64,000 bases of DNA from assembly GCF_016918855.1 (NCBI RefSeq), contig NZ_JADKYB010000011.1:248001-312000 (forward strand). The letters are read 5' to 3'. The notes beneath the pieces were generated by a model. The model saw only the letters and a list, made by a program, of their open reading frames with translations. It did not search any database and was not told the DNA's origin. The DNA comes from Actinacidiphila acididurans (GTDB taxonomy: Bacteria > Actinomycetota > Actinomycetes > Streptomycetales > Streptomycetaceae). Below, one piece after another: positions 7,826 to 17,006 of the stretch. Made by a program: the position numbers and the translations under genes. The first letter of the stretch is position 1. Each line of letters begins with the position of its first letter.

Positions 7826-9859
7826 TCAGCTCACGTTGACGGCGGTGTCGTCGATGACGAACGACGTCTGGAGGCTGGAGTCCTCGGTGCCGGTGAACTT
7901 CAGGGTCACGCTCTGGCCGGCGTACGACGACAGGTTGATCGACTTCTGCACGTAGCCGCTGGCCGCGTTGAGGTTGGAGTAGGTGGCCAGGGTGGTGGAG
8001 CCGGCGGCCACGGTGAGCTTGTCGTACTGGGTGCTCGTGGTGGTCTCGGCCGTGTCCACGTGCAGGTAGAAGGTGAAGGTCGCGGAGCAACCGGCAGGCA
8101 CCGTCACCGTCTGGGACAGGGTGTCGGTGTGGGTGGTGCCGTAGCCGTTCAGCCACGCCTTCCAGGAGCCGGAGTGCGCGGGCTCACCGGTGCTGTTGTC
8201 GATCACGCCGGAGGACGCGGTCCACGGGGAGGCGCTGCCGGTCTCGAAGCCCGGGTTGCCGAGCAGCTGCGCCGGGGTGCAGCCACCGCCGCCCGTGCCC
8301 GAGATCGTCCAGGTGAAGGACGCCGAACCGGTCGAGCCGGTGGTGTCCTGCGCCGAGACGGTGACGCTGAAGGTGCCGGCCGCCGACGGGGTGCCGGAGA
8401 TCAGGCCGGTGGAGGAGTTGATGGACAGGCCGGTGGGCAGACCGCTGGCGGAGTAGGTCAGGGTCTGGCCGGAGGCGGAGTCCGAGGCCGAGATCTGCAG
8501 CGAGGTCGCGGTGCCGACCGTACCCGTCTTGCTGCCCGGGTTCGTCACGGTCACCGTGTTGCTGCCGCCGCCGCTGCCGCTGGTGAAGGCGGTGACGCCG
8601 TTCGGCGTGCCCAGACCCGTCGGGCCGTCGTAGCCGGCCTTGGCGGTGCACAGGTAGCTGCTGCTGCAGGAGCCGTTCGCGCCGCTGGTCACGTCGTTGA
8701 GGGCAGCGGTGTGCGCGTACGGGTAGGAGGCCGGGACGGTGCCGGCCGCCGGGGTGCCGGCCAGCGCGTAGACCGACGCGATGATCGGGGAGGAGGCGCT
8801 GGTGCCGCCGTACACCTGCCAGCCGCTGGCCTGGTAGCTGTCGTAGACGGCCAGGCCGGTGGCCGGGTCGGCGACCGCGGAGACGTCGGCGACGGTGCGC
8901 TTGGTGCAGCCGGTGTCGGTCTGCCAGCTCTGCTTGGCGTCGTACGACGAGCAGCCCGAGCCGGCGCCTTCGCCGCCCGAACTGGAGCCCCACACGGACT
9001 CGGTCCAGCCGCGGGTGTTGCTGGAGCGGCTGAGCGAGGTGCCGCCGACCGCGGTGACGTACTTGGAGGCGGCCGGGTACTCCGTGCCGTAGCCGCTGTC
9101 ACCGGAGGAGACGGTGATCGCGACGCCGGGGTGGTTGAAGTAGGAGCTGTCGTACGAGGTGTCCGAGGACGACTCGGAACCGCCGTAGCTGTTGGACACG
9201 TACTTCGCGCCCATGGTCACCGCGCGGTTCACCGAGGTGCCCAGGTCGCTCATGCTGGCGCTGGTGGCCTCGACCAGGAGGATGTGGCACTGCGGGCAGA
9301 TCGCGCTGACCATGTCGAGGTCGAGCGAGATCTCACCGGCCCAGCCGGAGTCGGCGGACGGGTAGCTGGTGCCGCCGTTCTGGTCGACCTTCTTGAAGCA
9401 GCCGTTGGCGGTGGTGCAGGCGGGCAGGCCGTACTGGCTGCGGTACGTGCCCAGGTCGGCCTCGGCGCTCGGGTCGTCCTGGGCGTCCACGATGGCCACG
9501 GTCGCGCCGGCGCCGGCCGAGGACGGCAGGGCGTAGGCGCTGCGCAGGTCGGTCGGGCCGTAGCCGGAGGGGGTGGCGTTCGGGGTCACGCCGAAGTGGT
9601 GCACGACGTCGGTGCGGGCCAGCGCGAGACAGGCCATGTACCCCGGCTGCGCCGGGGTGTCGCACAGCGCCTTGGTCTGCACCGGCGAGGCGGCCGCGCC
9701 ACCGGTGGCGGCGGCCGGGGCGGCGGCGACCGACGGGGCGGCGGTGGCCACCAGACCGCCGGTGACCAGCGCGCCCGCGGCGACCACCGCGAGGGCGGCG
9801 CGGCGGACGGCTCGGGTGAACCGGCCGGGAGGTGAGGTGTGCAAAGAACTGCCCTCCAT
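7826..9859 (-). CDS. Secreted S53 (sedolisin/kumamolisin) serine-carboxyl peptidase with C-terminal Ig-like and jelly-roll-like modules
   Basis: 677 residues from the ATG at 9859. A twin-arginine-like basic start and hydrophobic segment (about 18-48, ending A-A-A-P) form a signal peptide. The catalytic set of S53 enzymes is visible: E176 and D180 in '[11 protein letters not shown]', oxyanion D254 in 'SSGDSG', and S354 in 'GGTSASSP'. It is followed by a putative He-PIG/Ig-like module (about 475-560) and a C-terminal beta-rich domain resembling a carbohydrate-binding or pro-peptidase module. Only about 40 residues separate the signal cleavage site and the catalytic domain, so the long classical prodomain is missing. 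Start choice is uncertain: the ribosome site is poor, and an in-frame ATG lies 48 nt upstream. Confidence 0.88.
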   Translation of the reverse strand: MEGSSLHTSPPGRFTRAVRRAALAVVAAGALVTGGLVATAAPSVAAAPAAATGGAAASPVQTKALCDTPAQPGYMACLALARTDVVHHFGVTPNATPSGYGPTDLRSAYALPSSAGAGATVAIVDAQDDPSAEADLGTYRSQYGLPACTTANGCFKKVDQNGGTSYPSADSGWAGEISLDLDMVSAICPQCHILLVEATSASMSDLGTSVNRAVTMGAKYVSNSYGGSESSSDTSYDSSYFNHPGVAITVSSGDSGYGTEYPAASKYVTAVGGTSLSRSSNTRGWTESVWGSSSGGEGAGSGCSSYDAKQSWQTDTGCTKRTVADVSAVADPATGLAVYDSYQASGWQVYGGTSASSPIIASVYALAGTPAAGTVPASYPYAHTAALNDVTSGANGSCSSSYLCTAKAGYDGPTGLGTPNGVTAFTSGSGGGSNTVTVTNPGSKTGTVGTATSLQISASDSASGQTLTYSASGLPTGLSINSSTGLISGTPSAAGTFSVTVSAQDTTGSTGSASFTWTISGTGGGGCTPAQLLGNPGFETGSASPWTASSGVIDNSTGEPAHSGSWKAWLNGYGTTHTDTLSQTVTVPAGCSATFTFYLHVDTAETTTSTQYDKLTVAAGSTTLATYSNLNAASGYVQKSINLSSYAGQSVTLKFTGTEDSSLQTSFVIDDTAVNVS

Positions 9860-10160
9860 GGGGGGATCCGATGCGAGGGCGAGGCTCCGGCCTGTGAAAG
9901 TCATTGTCAAGAACATGACAACAGCAGGTCGGCGGCGTCGCCCGGGACATTCGTGTGGCGCACGTTCACTGGTGGTCCGGCAGACGACTTCTGCCAACTG
10001 CTGCTCACTGCCACCCCGTTGAGTGGTGGCCGCAGTTGAAGGTAGTGAGAGCGGGGTCAAGGGACCACCGGGTCTTGGTAAAGGATTGTTTAGGCCTCGG
10101 TACGGCGGGAACCTGACGCACCTTCCGCCGGGCGAACCCGGCCGTATACCTTGTGGCGCC
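9860..10160. other. Intergenic region between divergent S53 peptidase and TrmB-type regulator genes
   Basis: It must hold the promoters of both genes. On the plus strand TACCTT (10147-10152) fits the TANNNT -10 pattern and is 8 nt from the ATG at 10161, with no ribosome site between, suggesting leaderless translation of the regulator. On the minus strand TTGACA (9910-9905) fits a -35 box, but no good -10 follows. No strong palindrome was found. Confidence 0.4.
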
Positions 10161-11006
10161 ATGGACACCGCGGAAGGACCGGTCAACGACCTGGTCGCAC
10201 TGGGGCTCGCCCGCTACGAGGCCCGGGTCTACCTCGCGCTCGTGCGGCGCGAGTCGTACACGGCGGCGGAGGTCGCCCGCGCCGCGGACGTACCCAGGCA
10301 GCGGGTGTACGACGTGCTCGACGCGCTGGTCAGGCGCCGGCTGGCGACCGCCCACCCCGGCCGGGTCGCCACCTTCTCCGCGGTCGACCCCGAACTCGCG
10401 GTGGCCCGGCTGATGGCCTTGCAGCGCGAGGCGCTGGAGCGGCTCGACCGGGTGTCCGCCGTGCTGACCGCGGCCCTGGTGCCGGTGTGGAGCGACGGCC
10501 GCTCGCAGACCGACCGGCTGGACTACATAGAGATCCTGCGCGACCCCAAGTCCATAGCCGAGGCCTTCACCGACATCCAGCACCAGGCCCGGCACGAGCT
10601 GCTGAGCTTCTGCAAGCCGCCCTTCGTCGCGCCCATGCTCAACCCGCCCGGGATGAAGGTGGTGCGGCGACTGCGCCGTTCGGGCGGCTCGGTGCGGGCC
10701 ATCTACACGCACGAGGCGCTGGACGACGCGGAGGTGCTGGAGAGCGTACGGCGGTTCGGCGCGGCGGGGGAGGAGTCCCGGTTCGCCGCCGACCTGCCGC
10801 TGAAGCTGGTGGTCGCCGACGCGAACCTCGTGCTGTGCGACATGCCCGACCCAGTGGCCGGAACCGGTGCCACCACCGCGCTCTACATCGAGCACCCGGC
10901 GCTCGCCGCGTGCCTGCGGCTGGCCTTCCAGACCGTCTGGGACGGCGCGCAGACCGTGCCCGGCGCGCGGCCGGCTCCGGACGACACGGATCCGGTCGAG
11001 GTGTGA
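10161..11006 (+). CDS. TrmB-family transcriptional regulator
   Basis: 281 residues. The N-terminal winged helix-turn-helix (about 8-75) shows '[14 protein letters not shown]', '[26 protein letters not shown]' and 'HPGR', the TrmB/ArsR-like layout. A short coiled stretch follows (about 75-105), then a phospholipase-D-like or sensor domain typical of TrmB C-termini. It is divergent from the secreted S53 peptidase and may control it and itself; that is inferred from position only. The start is the ATG with TACCTT 8 nt upstream and no ribosome site, so the mRNA is probably leaderless. The ligand is unknown. Confidence 0.8.
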   Translation: MDTAEGPVNDLVALGLARYEARVYLALVRRESYTAAEVARAADVPRQRVYDVLDALVRRRLATAHPGRVATFSAVDPELAVARLMALQREALERLDRVSAVLTAALVPVWSDGRSQTDRLDYIEILRDPKSIAEAFTDIQHQARHELLSFCKPPFVAPMLNPPGMKVVRRLRRSGGSVRAIYTHEALDDAEVLESVRRFGAAGEESRFAADLPLKLVVADANLVLCDMPDPVAGTGATTALYIEHPALAACLRLAFQTVWDGAQTVPGARPAPDDTDPVEV

Positions 11007-11148
11007 GGGGGCCTGTCCGGCGGAGGTGTCAGGGGCCCGAACCGGTTTGAGGGCATGACAAATCGGTGACCCCTGCGGCAAGTCCGGCATGCGTCCCCAA
11101 TGGTGCACATCACCACGAGGTCACAGGGACCCGGGTTAAAGTGACCGC

Positions 11149-12036
11149 GTGGCCGTGTTCCTGCTCGGAGTCGGTGCCGCGTGCTGTCTCGGTCTGGGAT
11201 TCGTGCTGCAGCAGCGCGCGGCCGCGCGTGCTCCGCTGGCGGACTTCCTGTCGCTGCGGCTGCTGCTCGACCTGGCCCGGATGCCGGACTGGCTGCTGGG
11301 CGTCGTGTTCATGGTCATGGGCCAGGTGCTCGGCGCGGTCGCCCTCGCCTATGGCGAGATCTCGCTGGTCGAGCCACTGACCGCGACCAACCTGCTGTTC
11401 GCGATGGCCCTCTCCCGCCGGTTCACCGGACAGCGGCTGGGCTGGTCGGGCTGGGGCGGCGTGGCCATGCTGGCGCTCGGCGTCACCGCGTTCATCGTCG
11501 CCGGGCAGCCGCGCGGCAGCGCGAACGAGGCGGATGCCCTGCGGCACTGGCTCGTCTTCGGCACCGTCGCCGGGCTCGCCCTGCTGCTCACCGTCCGGGC
11601 CCGCCGCCTGCCCGCCTCCGGCGAGGCCGCCCTGCTCGCGCTGGCCGCCGGCCTGCTCTACGGCCTGCAGGATTCGCTCACCCGGGTGTGCGGGGAGATC
11701 GTCACGCACCAGGGGGTGGCCCCCCTCTTCACCCACTGGCAGCCCTACGGCGTCGGTGTGCTCGGCGTCACAGGCCTGGTCCTGGTGCAGAGCGCCTTCG
11801 AAACGGCCCCCCTGCGCATGTCCCTGCCCTCCCTGACCGCCGCCCAGCCCCTGGCCGGCATCGCCTGCGGCATAGGCTTCCTCGGCGACCGCCTCCGCGT
11901 CACCCCCGGCGCCCTCGCCTGGGAAACGGCCGGCCTCTCCGCGATCGTCATCGGCGTCGTCCTCCTCGGCCGCCACCCGGCGATGCCTCCCGGTATCCCG
12001 GACCGCAACCAGGTCCCGGCGCAAGTCGACCCTTGA
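11149..12036 (+). CDS. EamA/DMT-superfamily membrane transporter
   Basis: 295 residues, almost entirely hydrophobic, with about nine or ten predicted membrane helices in two halves and the pattern of drug/metabolite transporters ('GLGFVLQQRAAARAP' in the first helix, 'EPLTATNLLFAMALSRR' at the end of the first half, 'LQPLAGI'-like 'AAQPLAGIACGI' in the second). The substrate is unknown. The GTG start has no ribosome site but TAAAGT (11137-11142, TANNNT) lies 6 nt upstream, so a leaderless message is plausible. It is monocistronic; downstream lies the long inverted repeat at 12.06-12.22 kb. Confidence 0.82.
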   Translation: MAVFLLGVGAACCLGLGFVLQQRAAARAPLADFLSLRLLLDLARMPDWLLGVVFMVMGQVLGAVALAYGEISLVEPLTATNLLFAMALSRRFTGQRLGWSGWGGVAMLALGVTAFIVAGQPRGSANEADALRHWLVFGTVAGLALLLTVRARRLPASGEAALLALAAGLLYGLQDSLTRVCGEIVTHQGVAPLFTHWQPYGVGVLGVTGLVLVQSAFETAPLRMSLPSLTAAQPLAGIACGIGFLGDRLRVTPGALAWETAGLSAIVIGVVLLGRHPAMPPGIPDRNQVPAQVDP

Positions 12037-12056
12037 GGGCCTTCGCCTGGCGTCGG

Positions 12057-12223
12057 GCGGTTCGCCGGGAAAACCGGGGGCGCGGGGAACTGCGCGAGCA
12101 ACCGGCCACCGGCCGGTGGTCCGGAGACGGCAGCAATTGCCCTTTTGGGGCGGTGGCGACCCGCGCCCCGGATGTGGCTGAGCGCGCAGTTCCCCGCGCC
12201 CCTGACTACTCCCGGCGAACCCG
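12057..12223. repeat. Long inverted repeat with ~40-bp arms (Streptomyces-type intergenic repeat)
   Basis: The left arm (12057-12096) and right arm (12183-12223) are near-perfect reverse complements; both contain GGTTCGCCGGGA and GGGGCGCGGGGAACTGCGCG on one strand. The 86-bp spacer includes a perfect 14-bp palindrome CCACCGGCCGGTGG (12106-12119). The element lies between two convergent genes, so it can act as a two-way terminator. Related copies occur at about 62.16 and 62.39 kb, with a partial relation to the 5.3-kb repeat. Confidence 0.85.
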
Positions 12224-12249
12224 CACCCCATCGCGTGAGCCCTATTGGG

Positions 12250-13023
12250 TCACTCCACGGGCGGGGACCAGGTGAAACGGGGCTCGCGGCGTTCAAGGAA
12301 AGCAGCGCGGCCCTCCGCGGGGTCACCGCTGGCGGCAGCCTGGGCGGCCCAGTGGGCGAGCCGGTCGGCCGACGGTTCGGCCGTGGCGAATTCCTTGACC
12401 GCGACCTGGGTGAGCTGGGACCGCGCTCGCAGCACCTCGGTGAACGACTGGACCCGCTTCTCCAGGGTGTCCGGCGGCAGCACCTCGTCCACCAGGCCGG
12501 TGGCCAGGGCCCGCTCGTGGTCGATCAGCTCGCCGGAGAAGAGCAGATATTTCGCGGTGGCCGGGCCGACCAGCTCGACCAGGCGGCGGGTGGAGGCGGC
12601 ACCGTAGACGATGCCCAGCCGGGCCGGGGTGATCCCGAACCGTGCCCCTTGTGCGGCGAACCGCAGGTCACAGGCCGCCGCGAGCTGGCAGCCGCCGCCC
12701 ACGCAGGCCCCGCGGATCATCGCCAGCGTCGGCTTGGGGAAGGCCGCGAGCGCCTCCTCGGCGGCCACCGCCGCGTCCTGCGCGGTGCGCGGCCCGTCCG
12801 GGCCGGCCAGGTCGTTGATGTCGGCGCCTGAGCAGAAGGTGTCGCCCTCGCCGGTGAGCACCAGCACCCGCACCGAGGGCTCGGCGGCCAGGCCCGCCAG
12901 CAGGCCGGGCAGCGCCCGCCACATGCCGAGCGTCATCGCGTTGCGCCGGGCCGGATTGCCGATGGTCACCGTGGCGGTGCCGTCCTGGGTGCTCACCAGC
13001 AGCCCGGGACCGTGGATCGACAT
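12250..13023 (-). CDS. Enoyl-CoA hydratase/isomerase family protein
   Basis: 257 residues, the family length. Crotonase features: 'ATVTIGNPARRNAMTLGMW' at the N-terminus, oxyanion-hole segments 'FCSGADINDL' and 'IRGACVGGGCQLAAACDLRFA', and the 'RLGIVYGAAST' and 'ELIDHERALATGLVDEV' segments. The position usually holding the first catalytic Glu of hydratases ('EGVVFP'-like region) is not obvious, so isomerase, hydratase or another crotonase activity is possible. The ATG has AGGAG 8 nt upstream. It stands alone, convergent with the EamA-like gene, so pathway context is lacking. Confidence 0.85.
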   Translation of the reverse strand: MSIHGPGLLVSTQDGTATVTIGNPARRNAMTLGMWRALPGLLAGLAAEPSVRVLVLTGEGDTFCSGADINDLAGPDGPRTAQDAAVAAEEALAAFPKPTLAMIRGACVGGGCQLAAACDLRFAAQGARFGITPARLGIVYGAASTRRLVELVGPATAKYLLFSGELIDHERALATGLVDEVLPPDTLEKRVQSFTEVLRARSQLTQVAVKEFATAEPSADRLAHWAAQAAASGDPAEGRAAFLERREPRFTWSPPVE

Positions 13024-13447
13024 GGGGCAGGCTCCTTCGAGTCCGGACGGGCGGGCGCCGGGCGATCCTATCCAGGGCCCACCCCGCCGCTCCCGCCCGG
13101 CCCACAGGACCGGGCGCACGGATCCGGCCCACGGATCCGGTCACGGCCCTGGGCCCACGGGACCCGGCCCGTACCGCCCGACCCGTACCGCCCGCCCCGC
13201 AGCCCACGGCACCCGACCCGTAACGCCCCGCAGGAAGGCCCCCGGCCCGCTTGCGCCCCCAACCGGTCACCTGACGTCCGCAGCCGGTCCGGACCGGTCG
13301 GAAATCGCAGAAAGGTGCGGATTTCACATGTCCCGCTCGTGCGGAGGGAGTGGTCCACGACACTCTGACCCCGTGAGGCGGGCACCACGGCGGTGGCCGG
13401 CGGGTTCCGCGGGGACACGTCAAGGCGAAGGCGACGGTGGTGCGGTC
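13024..13447. other. GC-rich intergenic region with low-complexity repeats and palindromes
   Basis: No gene seen. 13090-13240 is a low-complexity run built of words such as CCCACGG(G)ACCCG and CCGTACCGCCCG repeated irregularly. A perfect palindrome CCGGTCCGGACCGG is at 13284-13297, followed by an imperfect inverted repeat GAAATCGC (13301-13308) / GCGGATTTC (13317-13325). The latter two lie 120-165 nt upstream of the RsbW-like gene and could be regulatory. Confidence 0.5.
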
Positions 13448-13945
13448 ATGGAGTTACGCGGGAGTGTCCCGCCAGGTCGGGCTGCGGCCCACGGAACCGC
13501 TCCGGCAACGGTCCCGGGACCGTACGAGGAGGTCTGGCGGCTCACCGTCCCGGCCCTCGACGCCTCGGTGCCGTGGGTACGCCACACGGTGCGCGACCTG
13601 CTCGCCGGCGAAGGCGTGCCGCTCGACGACGACCTGCGGCACGGAGTGCTGGTGATCCTCTCGGAGCTGGTCACCAACGCGGTACTGCACGCAGCGGTGC
13701 TCTCGCCGGAGATCACGGTCGAGGTCGCGGTCGGTGCGGACCGGATCGCGGTCGCCGTTGAGGACAACCACCCCTACCGGCCCAAGGCCCTGGAGACCGA
13801 CCACGCGCGGACCGGCGGACGCGGCCTGCTGCTGGTCGGCACGATCGCCGCCGAGGCGGGCGGAAGCTGCGTCGTCGCCCAGACGCCGGGCGGGGGCAAG
13901 GTGATCCGGGCGGTCCTGCCGCTGGGGACGCGGCTGCTGCCGTAA
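13448..13945 (+). CDS. RsbW/SpoIIAB-like ATP-binding protein (HATPase_c_2) with a TTA codon
   Basis: 165 residues forming one GHKL ATPase domain: N-box 'VLVILSELVTNAVLHA', G1 region 'IAVAVEDNHP' and G2 'TGGRGLLLVGTIA'. Such proteins in streptomycetes are anti-sigma-factor kinases or orphan relatives of them. The third codon is TTA (13454-13456), the rare leucine codon read only by the bldA tRNA, so translation is probably tied to development. The ribosome site is weak (GAAGG well upstream), but no other credible ATG or GTG is near. No sigma or anti-anti-sigma gene adjoins it, so its partner is unknown. Confidence 0.82.
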   Translation: MELRGSVPPGRAAAHGTAPATVPGPYEEVWRLTVPALDASVPWVRHTVRDLLAGEGVPLDDDLRHGVLVILSELVTNAVLHAAVLSPEITVEVAVGADRIAVAVEDNHPYRPKALETDHARTGGRGLLLVGTIAAEAGGSCVVAQTPGGGKVIRAVLPLGTRLLP

Positions 13946-14030
13946 CCGGTGCCCGGCGGTCGTCCCGTACCGCCGCACGTACCGCGCGCGGCCCGCTGTC
14001 GTCCGGCCGCCGTGCCTCGCGGCCGAACCG

Positions 14031-14663
14031 TCACCAGCCCGCCGTGTCCCCGGTGACCTCGCGGATCGTGGGCGCCGCGGCGTCCAGCACGGTCTGGAAC
14101 CACGCGGAGAACGGGCCGCTCTCGCGCAGCCGGGCCAGCTCGGCCGGGGTGGTGAAGGCGGTCTCGCCGATCTCGTCCGGGTCCGGCACCAGCGGGTTGC
14201 GCACCAGGCCGACGAACAGGTGGTTGTACTCCTGCTCCACCAGGCCCGACGCCGGGTCCGGGTGGTTGTAGCGGACCGTGCCGGCCGCGCGCAGCAGCAC
14301 CGGCGCGACTCCCAGCTCCTCCGCGGTGCGCCGGCTGGCCGCGACGAAGGGCTGCTCACCGGGGTAGGGGTGGCCGCAGCAGGTGTTGGACCACACGCCG
14401 GGGGAGTGGTATTTGGTCAGCGCCCTGCGCTGCAGCAGCATCCGGCCCGCGTCGTCGAAGAGGAACACCGAGAACGCCCGGTGCAGCCGCCCCGGCGCCA
14501 CGTGCGCCGACAGCTTCTCCGCCGTGCCGATCGTCACACCGTTCTCGTCGACGAGTTCGAGCATGATCGGTTCTGCGACCTCGGTCGGGCGGCTCGCGGT
14601 GCCGTTCGGGGAGGGCAGGACCGCGTGGGCGCCGGGTCGGCCGGTGGCAGGACTGGTTGGCAT
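14031..14663 (-). CDS. idi: Isopentenyl-diphosphate delta-isomerase, type I
   Basis: 210 residues, Nudix-fold enzyme interconverting isopentenyl and dimethylallyl diphosphate. The catalytic cysteine lies in 'VWSNTCCGHPYPGE' and the catalytic/metal glutamates in the Nudix-like 'AASRRTAEELG' and in 'VEQEYNHLFVG'. The ATG at 14663 was preferred because GAAGGA lies 5 nt upstream; an in-frame ATG two codons earlier (14669) overlaps that site. It is divergent from the CDP-alcohol operon and 8 kb from the hopanoid genes, which need its product, as in the S. coelicolor hopanoid region. A minus-strand TAAGGT about 30 nt upstream could be a -10 box. Confidence 0.95.
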   Translation of the reverse strand: MPTSPATGRPGAHAVLPSPNGTASRPTEVAEPIMLELVDENGVTIGTAEKLSAHVAPGRLHRAFSVFLFDDAGRMLLQRRALTKYHSPGVWSNTCCGHPYPGEQPFVAASRRTAEELGVAPVLLRAAGTVRYNHPDPASGLVEQEYNHLFVGLVRNPLVPDPDEIGETAFTTPAELARLRESGPFSAWFQTVLDAAAPTIREVTGDTAGW

Positions 14664-15044
14664 TTCCATCCTTCGCTGTCGACGACAAGACCTTAGTCTG
14701 CCTCACTCCGGGCCCGCGCCCGCGCGCGCACCGGGCAAGCGCACCGGCGTCCGGAAGCGTGCCCGGCGGCCGTCATCCGCGGGCGTGCGCTGGCTCACCC
14801 GCACGGATCACACGTACGGCTTCCGCCGCAATGGCCTCGAGTGCGACGATTTTGACGCCTGGTTTACCAAGTCCAGGAAAACACACGGTGAACGGCGGCC
14901 GTCTCGATCCGATAGCCTCTGCCGTCGTGCCTGGCCCGGCTGAGCCGCTGGACGCCGCGGGCATTCGTGCGCATGCCATCAGGACCGTGACAACCGCCAG
15001 GACTATCCGCAACCATCCGGGACATTTTCAGGGAGTGGGTTCCG
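14664..15044. other. Divergent promoter region between idi and the CDP-alcohol operon
   Basis: 381 bp without convincing coding sequence in any frame. A short inverted repeat AGACCTTAGTCT (AGAC/GTCT arms) lies about 14688-14699 over a possible idi -10 (TAAGGT on the minus strand). On the plus strand TTGACG near 14854 and TAGCCT near 14908 are weak promoter-like words, but spacing is poor. I cannot assign promoters with confidence. Confidence 0.35.
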
Positions 15045-17006
15045 CTGTCGACCGCTGTTCTCACCGGGCCGTCCGCCGCCGGCCCGGCCTCGACGCTCGC
15101 CGCCGATCTGCGGGCGCTGGGCTTCGACGTGGCCGAGGCGGACACCCCGGAGGCCGTCGCGGCCCGGCTGGCCCAGGTGCCGCCGGCCGAGCGGGTCGCC
15201 CTGGTCGACCGCCGTTTCCTCGGCCACCGGCACGCGCTGCGGCTGGCCCTGACCGACCCGCGCTTCGACACCGCCGCGATCCCCGGCGCGCTGTCCGCGA
15301 CCGCGGCGGGCCGGCCCGCGCTGCTGCGCGCCCTGGCCGCGGTGTCCGGCGCCCGGCCGGCCCCGTCCGGCGGCGCCACCTCGCTGCCCGCGCCGACCCG
15401 GGTGGGCGGCGCCGGCCTGGACGAGCTGCCCGACCCGCACATCCCGTCGGCCGGCGGCCGCGCCGGGCTGGACCGGTCCCGCGTGGTCCGCTCCGCCACC
15501 CGTACCGCCGCGGCCGACATTCCGCTGCCCGACGCCCTCGCCGACGCCCTGGGCCCGGCCGGCGCCGAGCCGCACCGCCCCGAGCTGGGCGTCCTGGTCG
15601 CCACCGTGCCGACCGACGAGACCGCCCGGCAGGCCGCGGCCGAGGCGATCGCCGCGGTGGACGAGGAGTCCATACGGCTGCGCAGCGCGGTCAAGTCCCG
15701 CGACGGCTTCTTCACCACCCACTTCATCAGCCCGTACTCCCGCTACATCGCCCGCTGGTGCGCCCGGCGCGGGCTGACGCCGAACCAGGTCACGACCGCC
15801 TCGCTGCTGGTCGCGCTGATCGCGGCGGGCTGCGCGGCCACCGGCACCCGGGGCGGTTTCGTCGCGGCCGGAGTGCTGCTGCTGGCGTCCTTCGTGCTGG
15901 ACTGCACCGACGGCCAGCTCGCCCGCTACTCCCTGCAGTACTCCACGCTGGGCGCCTGGCTGGACGCCACCTTCGACCGGGTCAAGGAGTACGCCTACTA
16001 CGCGGGTCTGGCGCTCGGCGCCGCCCGCGGCGGGGACGACGTGTGGGCGCTGGCCCTGGGCGCGATGGTGCTCCAGACCTGCCGGCACGTGGTGGACTTC
16101 GCCTTCAACGAGGCCAACCACGACGCGAGCGCCAACACCAGCCCCACCGCCGCGCTCTCCGGCCGGCTGGACAGCGTCGGCTGGACGGTCTGGGCGCGCC
16201 GGATGATAGTCCTGCCCATCGGCGAACGCTGGGCACTCATAGCCGTGCTCACCGCCGCCACCACGCCCCGCACCACGTTCGTGGTCCTGCTGATCGGCTG
16301 CGGGCTGGCCGCCTGCTACACCACCGCCGGCCGGGTACTGCGCTCCCTGACCCGCAAGGCCCGGCGCACCGACCGCGCCGCCCGCGCCCTGGACGAGCTG
16401 TGCGACAGCGGCCCGCTCGCCGAGGCCGCCGCCCGGCCGCTCGCCCGCTTCACCCGCGCCCTCCCCGTCTTCGCCCCGCCCGCACTCGCCCTGGCCGGCG
16501 GCGCCGTGCTGACCGCCACCGCCGCCCTCGCCCCGCGGGGCAGCTGGGGGGTGCCGCTCGCGGCGCTCGTATACGTGTTCACCTCCGCCGCGGCCGTCTC
16601 CCGCCCGCTGAAGGGCCCGTTGGACTGGCTGGTGCCGCCGCTGTTCAGGGCCGCCGAATACGGAACCGTCCTTGCACTCGCGGCCGTCTCACAGGTGAAC
16701 GGAGCGTTGCCTGCCGCTTTCGGGCTGGTGGCGGCTGTCGCCTACCATCATTACGACACGGTGTACCGCATCCGCGGCGGCACCGGGGCGCCGCCGCGGG
16801 CCCTGGTGCGGGCCGCGGGCGGGCACGAAGGCCGGGCACTGGTCGTGGCGGTCCTCGCGGCCGCCTGCGGGCACCACTCGGGGTTCGCGGTCGCGCTGAC
16901 GGTGCTCGCCGTCTGCCTCGCGCTGCTGGTCCTCGCCGAGAGCATCCGCTTCTGGGTGTCCTCGTCGGCCCCGGCCGTACACGACGAAACAGGAGAACCC
17001 GCATGA
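15045..17006 (+). CDS. Multi-domain CDP-alcohol phosphatidyltransferase-like membrane protein (DUF5941-type)
   Basis: About 653 residues. An N-terminal soluble region of about 220 residues of unknown function is followed by a CDP-alcohol phosphotransferase core. The whole signature D-G-x2-A-R-x8-G-x3-D-x3-D is present in 'DCTDGQLARY' and the 'GAWLDATFD' that follows. A long hydrophobic C-terminal part (DUF5941-like, from family memory) carries several helices. These enzymes transfer a phospho-alcohol from a CDP-alcohol to an acceptor hydroxyl in the membrane. No ATG or GTG starts the conserved N-terminus; a CTG at 15045 with GGGAG 9 nt upstream fits best. A GTG at 15129 is the conservative alternative. 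It overlaps the next gene by 4 nt. Confidence 0.82.
   Translation: MSTAVLTGPSAAGPASTLAADLRALGFDVAEADTPEAVAARLAQVPPAERVALVDRRFLGHRHALRLALTDPRFDTAAIPGALSATAAGRPALLRALAAVSGARPAPSGGATSLPAPTRVGGAGLDELPDPHIPSAGGRAGLDRSRVVRSATRTAAADIPLPDALADALGPAGAEPHRPELGVLVATVPTDETARQAAAEAIAAVDEESIRLRSAVKSRDGFFTTHFISPYSRYIARWCARRGLTPNQVTTASLLVALIAAGCAATGTRGGFVAAGVLLLASFVLDCTDGQLARYSLQYSTLGAWLDATFDRVKEYAYYAGLALGAARGGDDVWALALGAMVLQTCRHVVDFAFNEANHDASANTSPTAALSGRLDSVGWTVWARRMIVLPIGERWALIAVLTAATTPRTTFVVLLIGCGLAACYTTAGRVLRSLTRKARRTDRAARALDELCDSGPLAEAAARPLARFTRALPVFAPPALALAGGAVLTATAALAPRGSWGVPLAALVYVFTSAAAVSRPLKGPLDWLVPPLFRAAEYGTVLALAAVSQVNGALPAAFGLVAAVAYHHYDTVYRIRGGTGAPPRALVRAAGGHEGRALVVAVLAAACGHHSGFAVALTVLAVCLALLVLAESIRFWVSSSAPAVHDETGEPA

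Noticed and set aside
10161-11006. Longer start (plus-strand frame from 10023) for the TrmB-type regulator
   Set aside because: The extra 46 codons cross the promoter region and do not resemble the family N-terminus; the ATG at 10161 starts exactly at the conserved helix.
14686-14702. Iron-box (DmdR/DtxR) operator upstream of idi
   Set aside because: The AGACCTTAGTCT inverted repeat lacks the TTAGGTTAGGCTNACCTAA pattern; too few matches.
14657-15044. Possible N-terminal coding sequence upstream of the CDP-alcohol operon
   Set aside because: The long frame through here is out of phase with the operon's first gene, starts inside the idi promoter region, and has unselective codon use.
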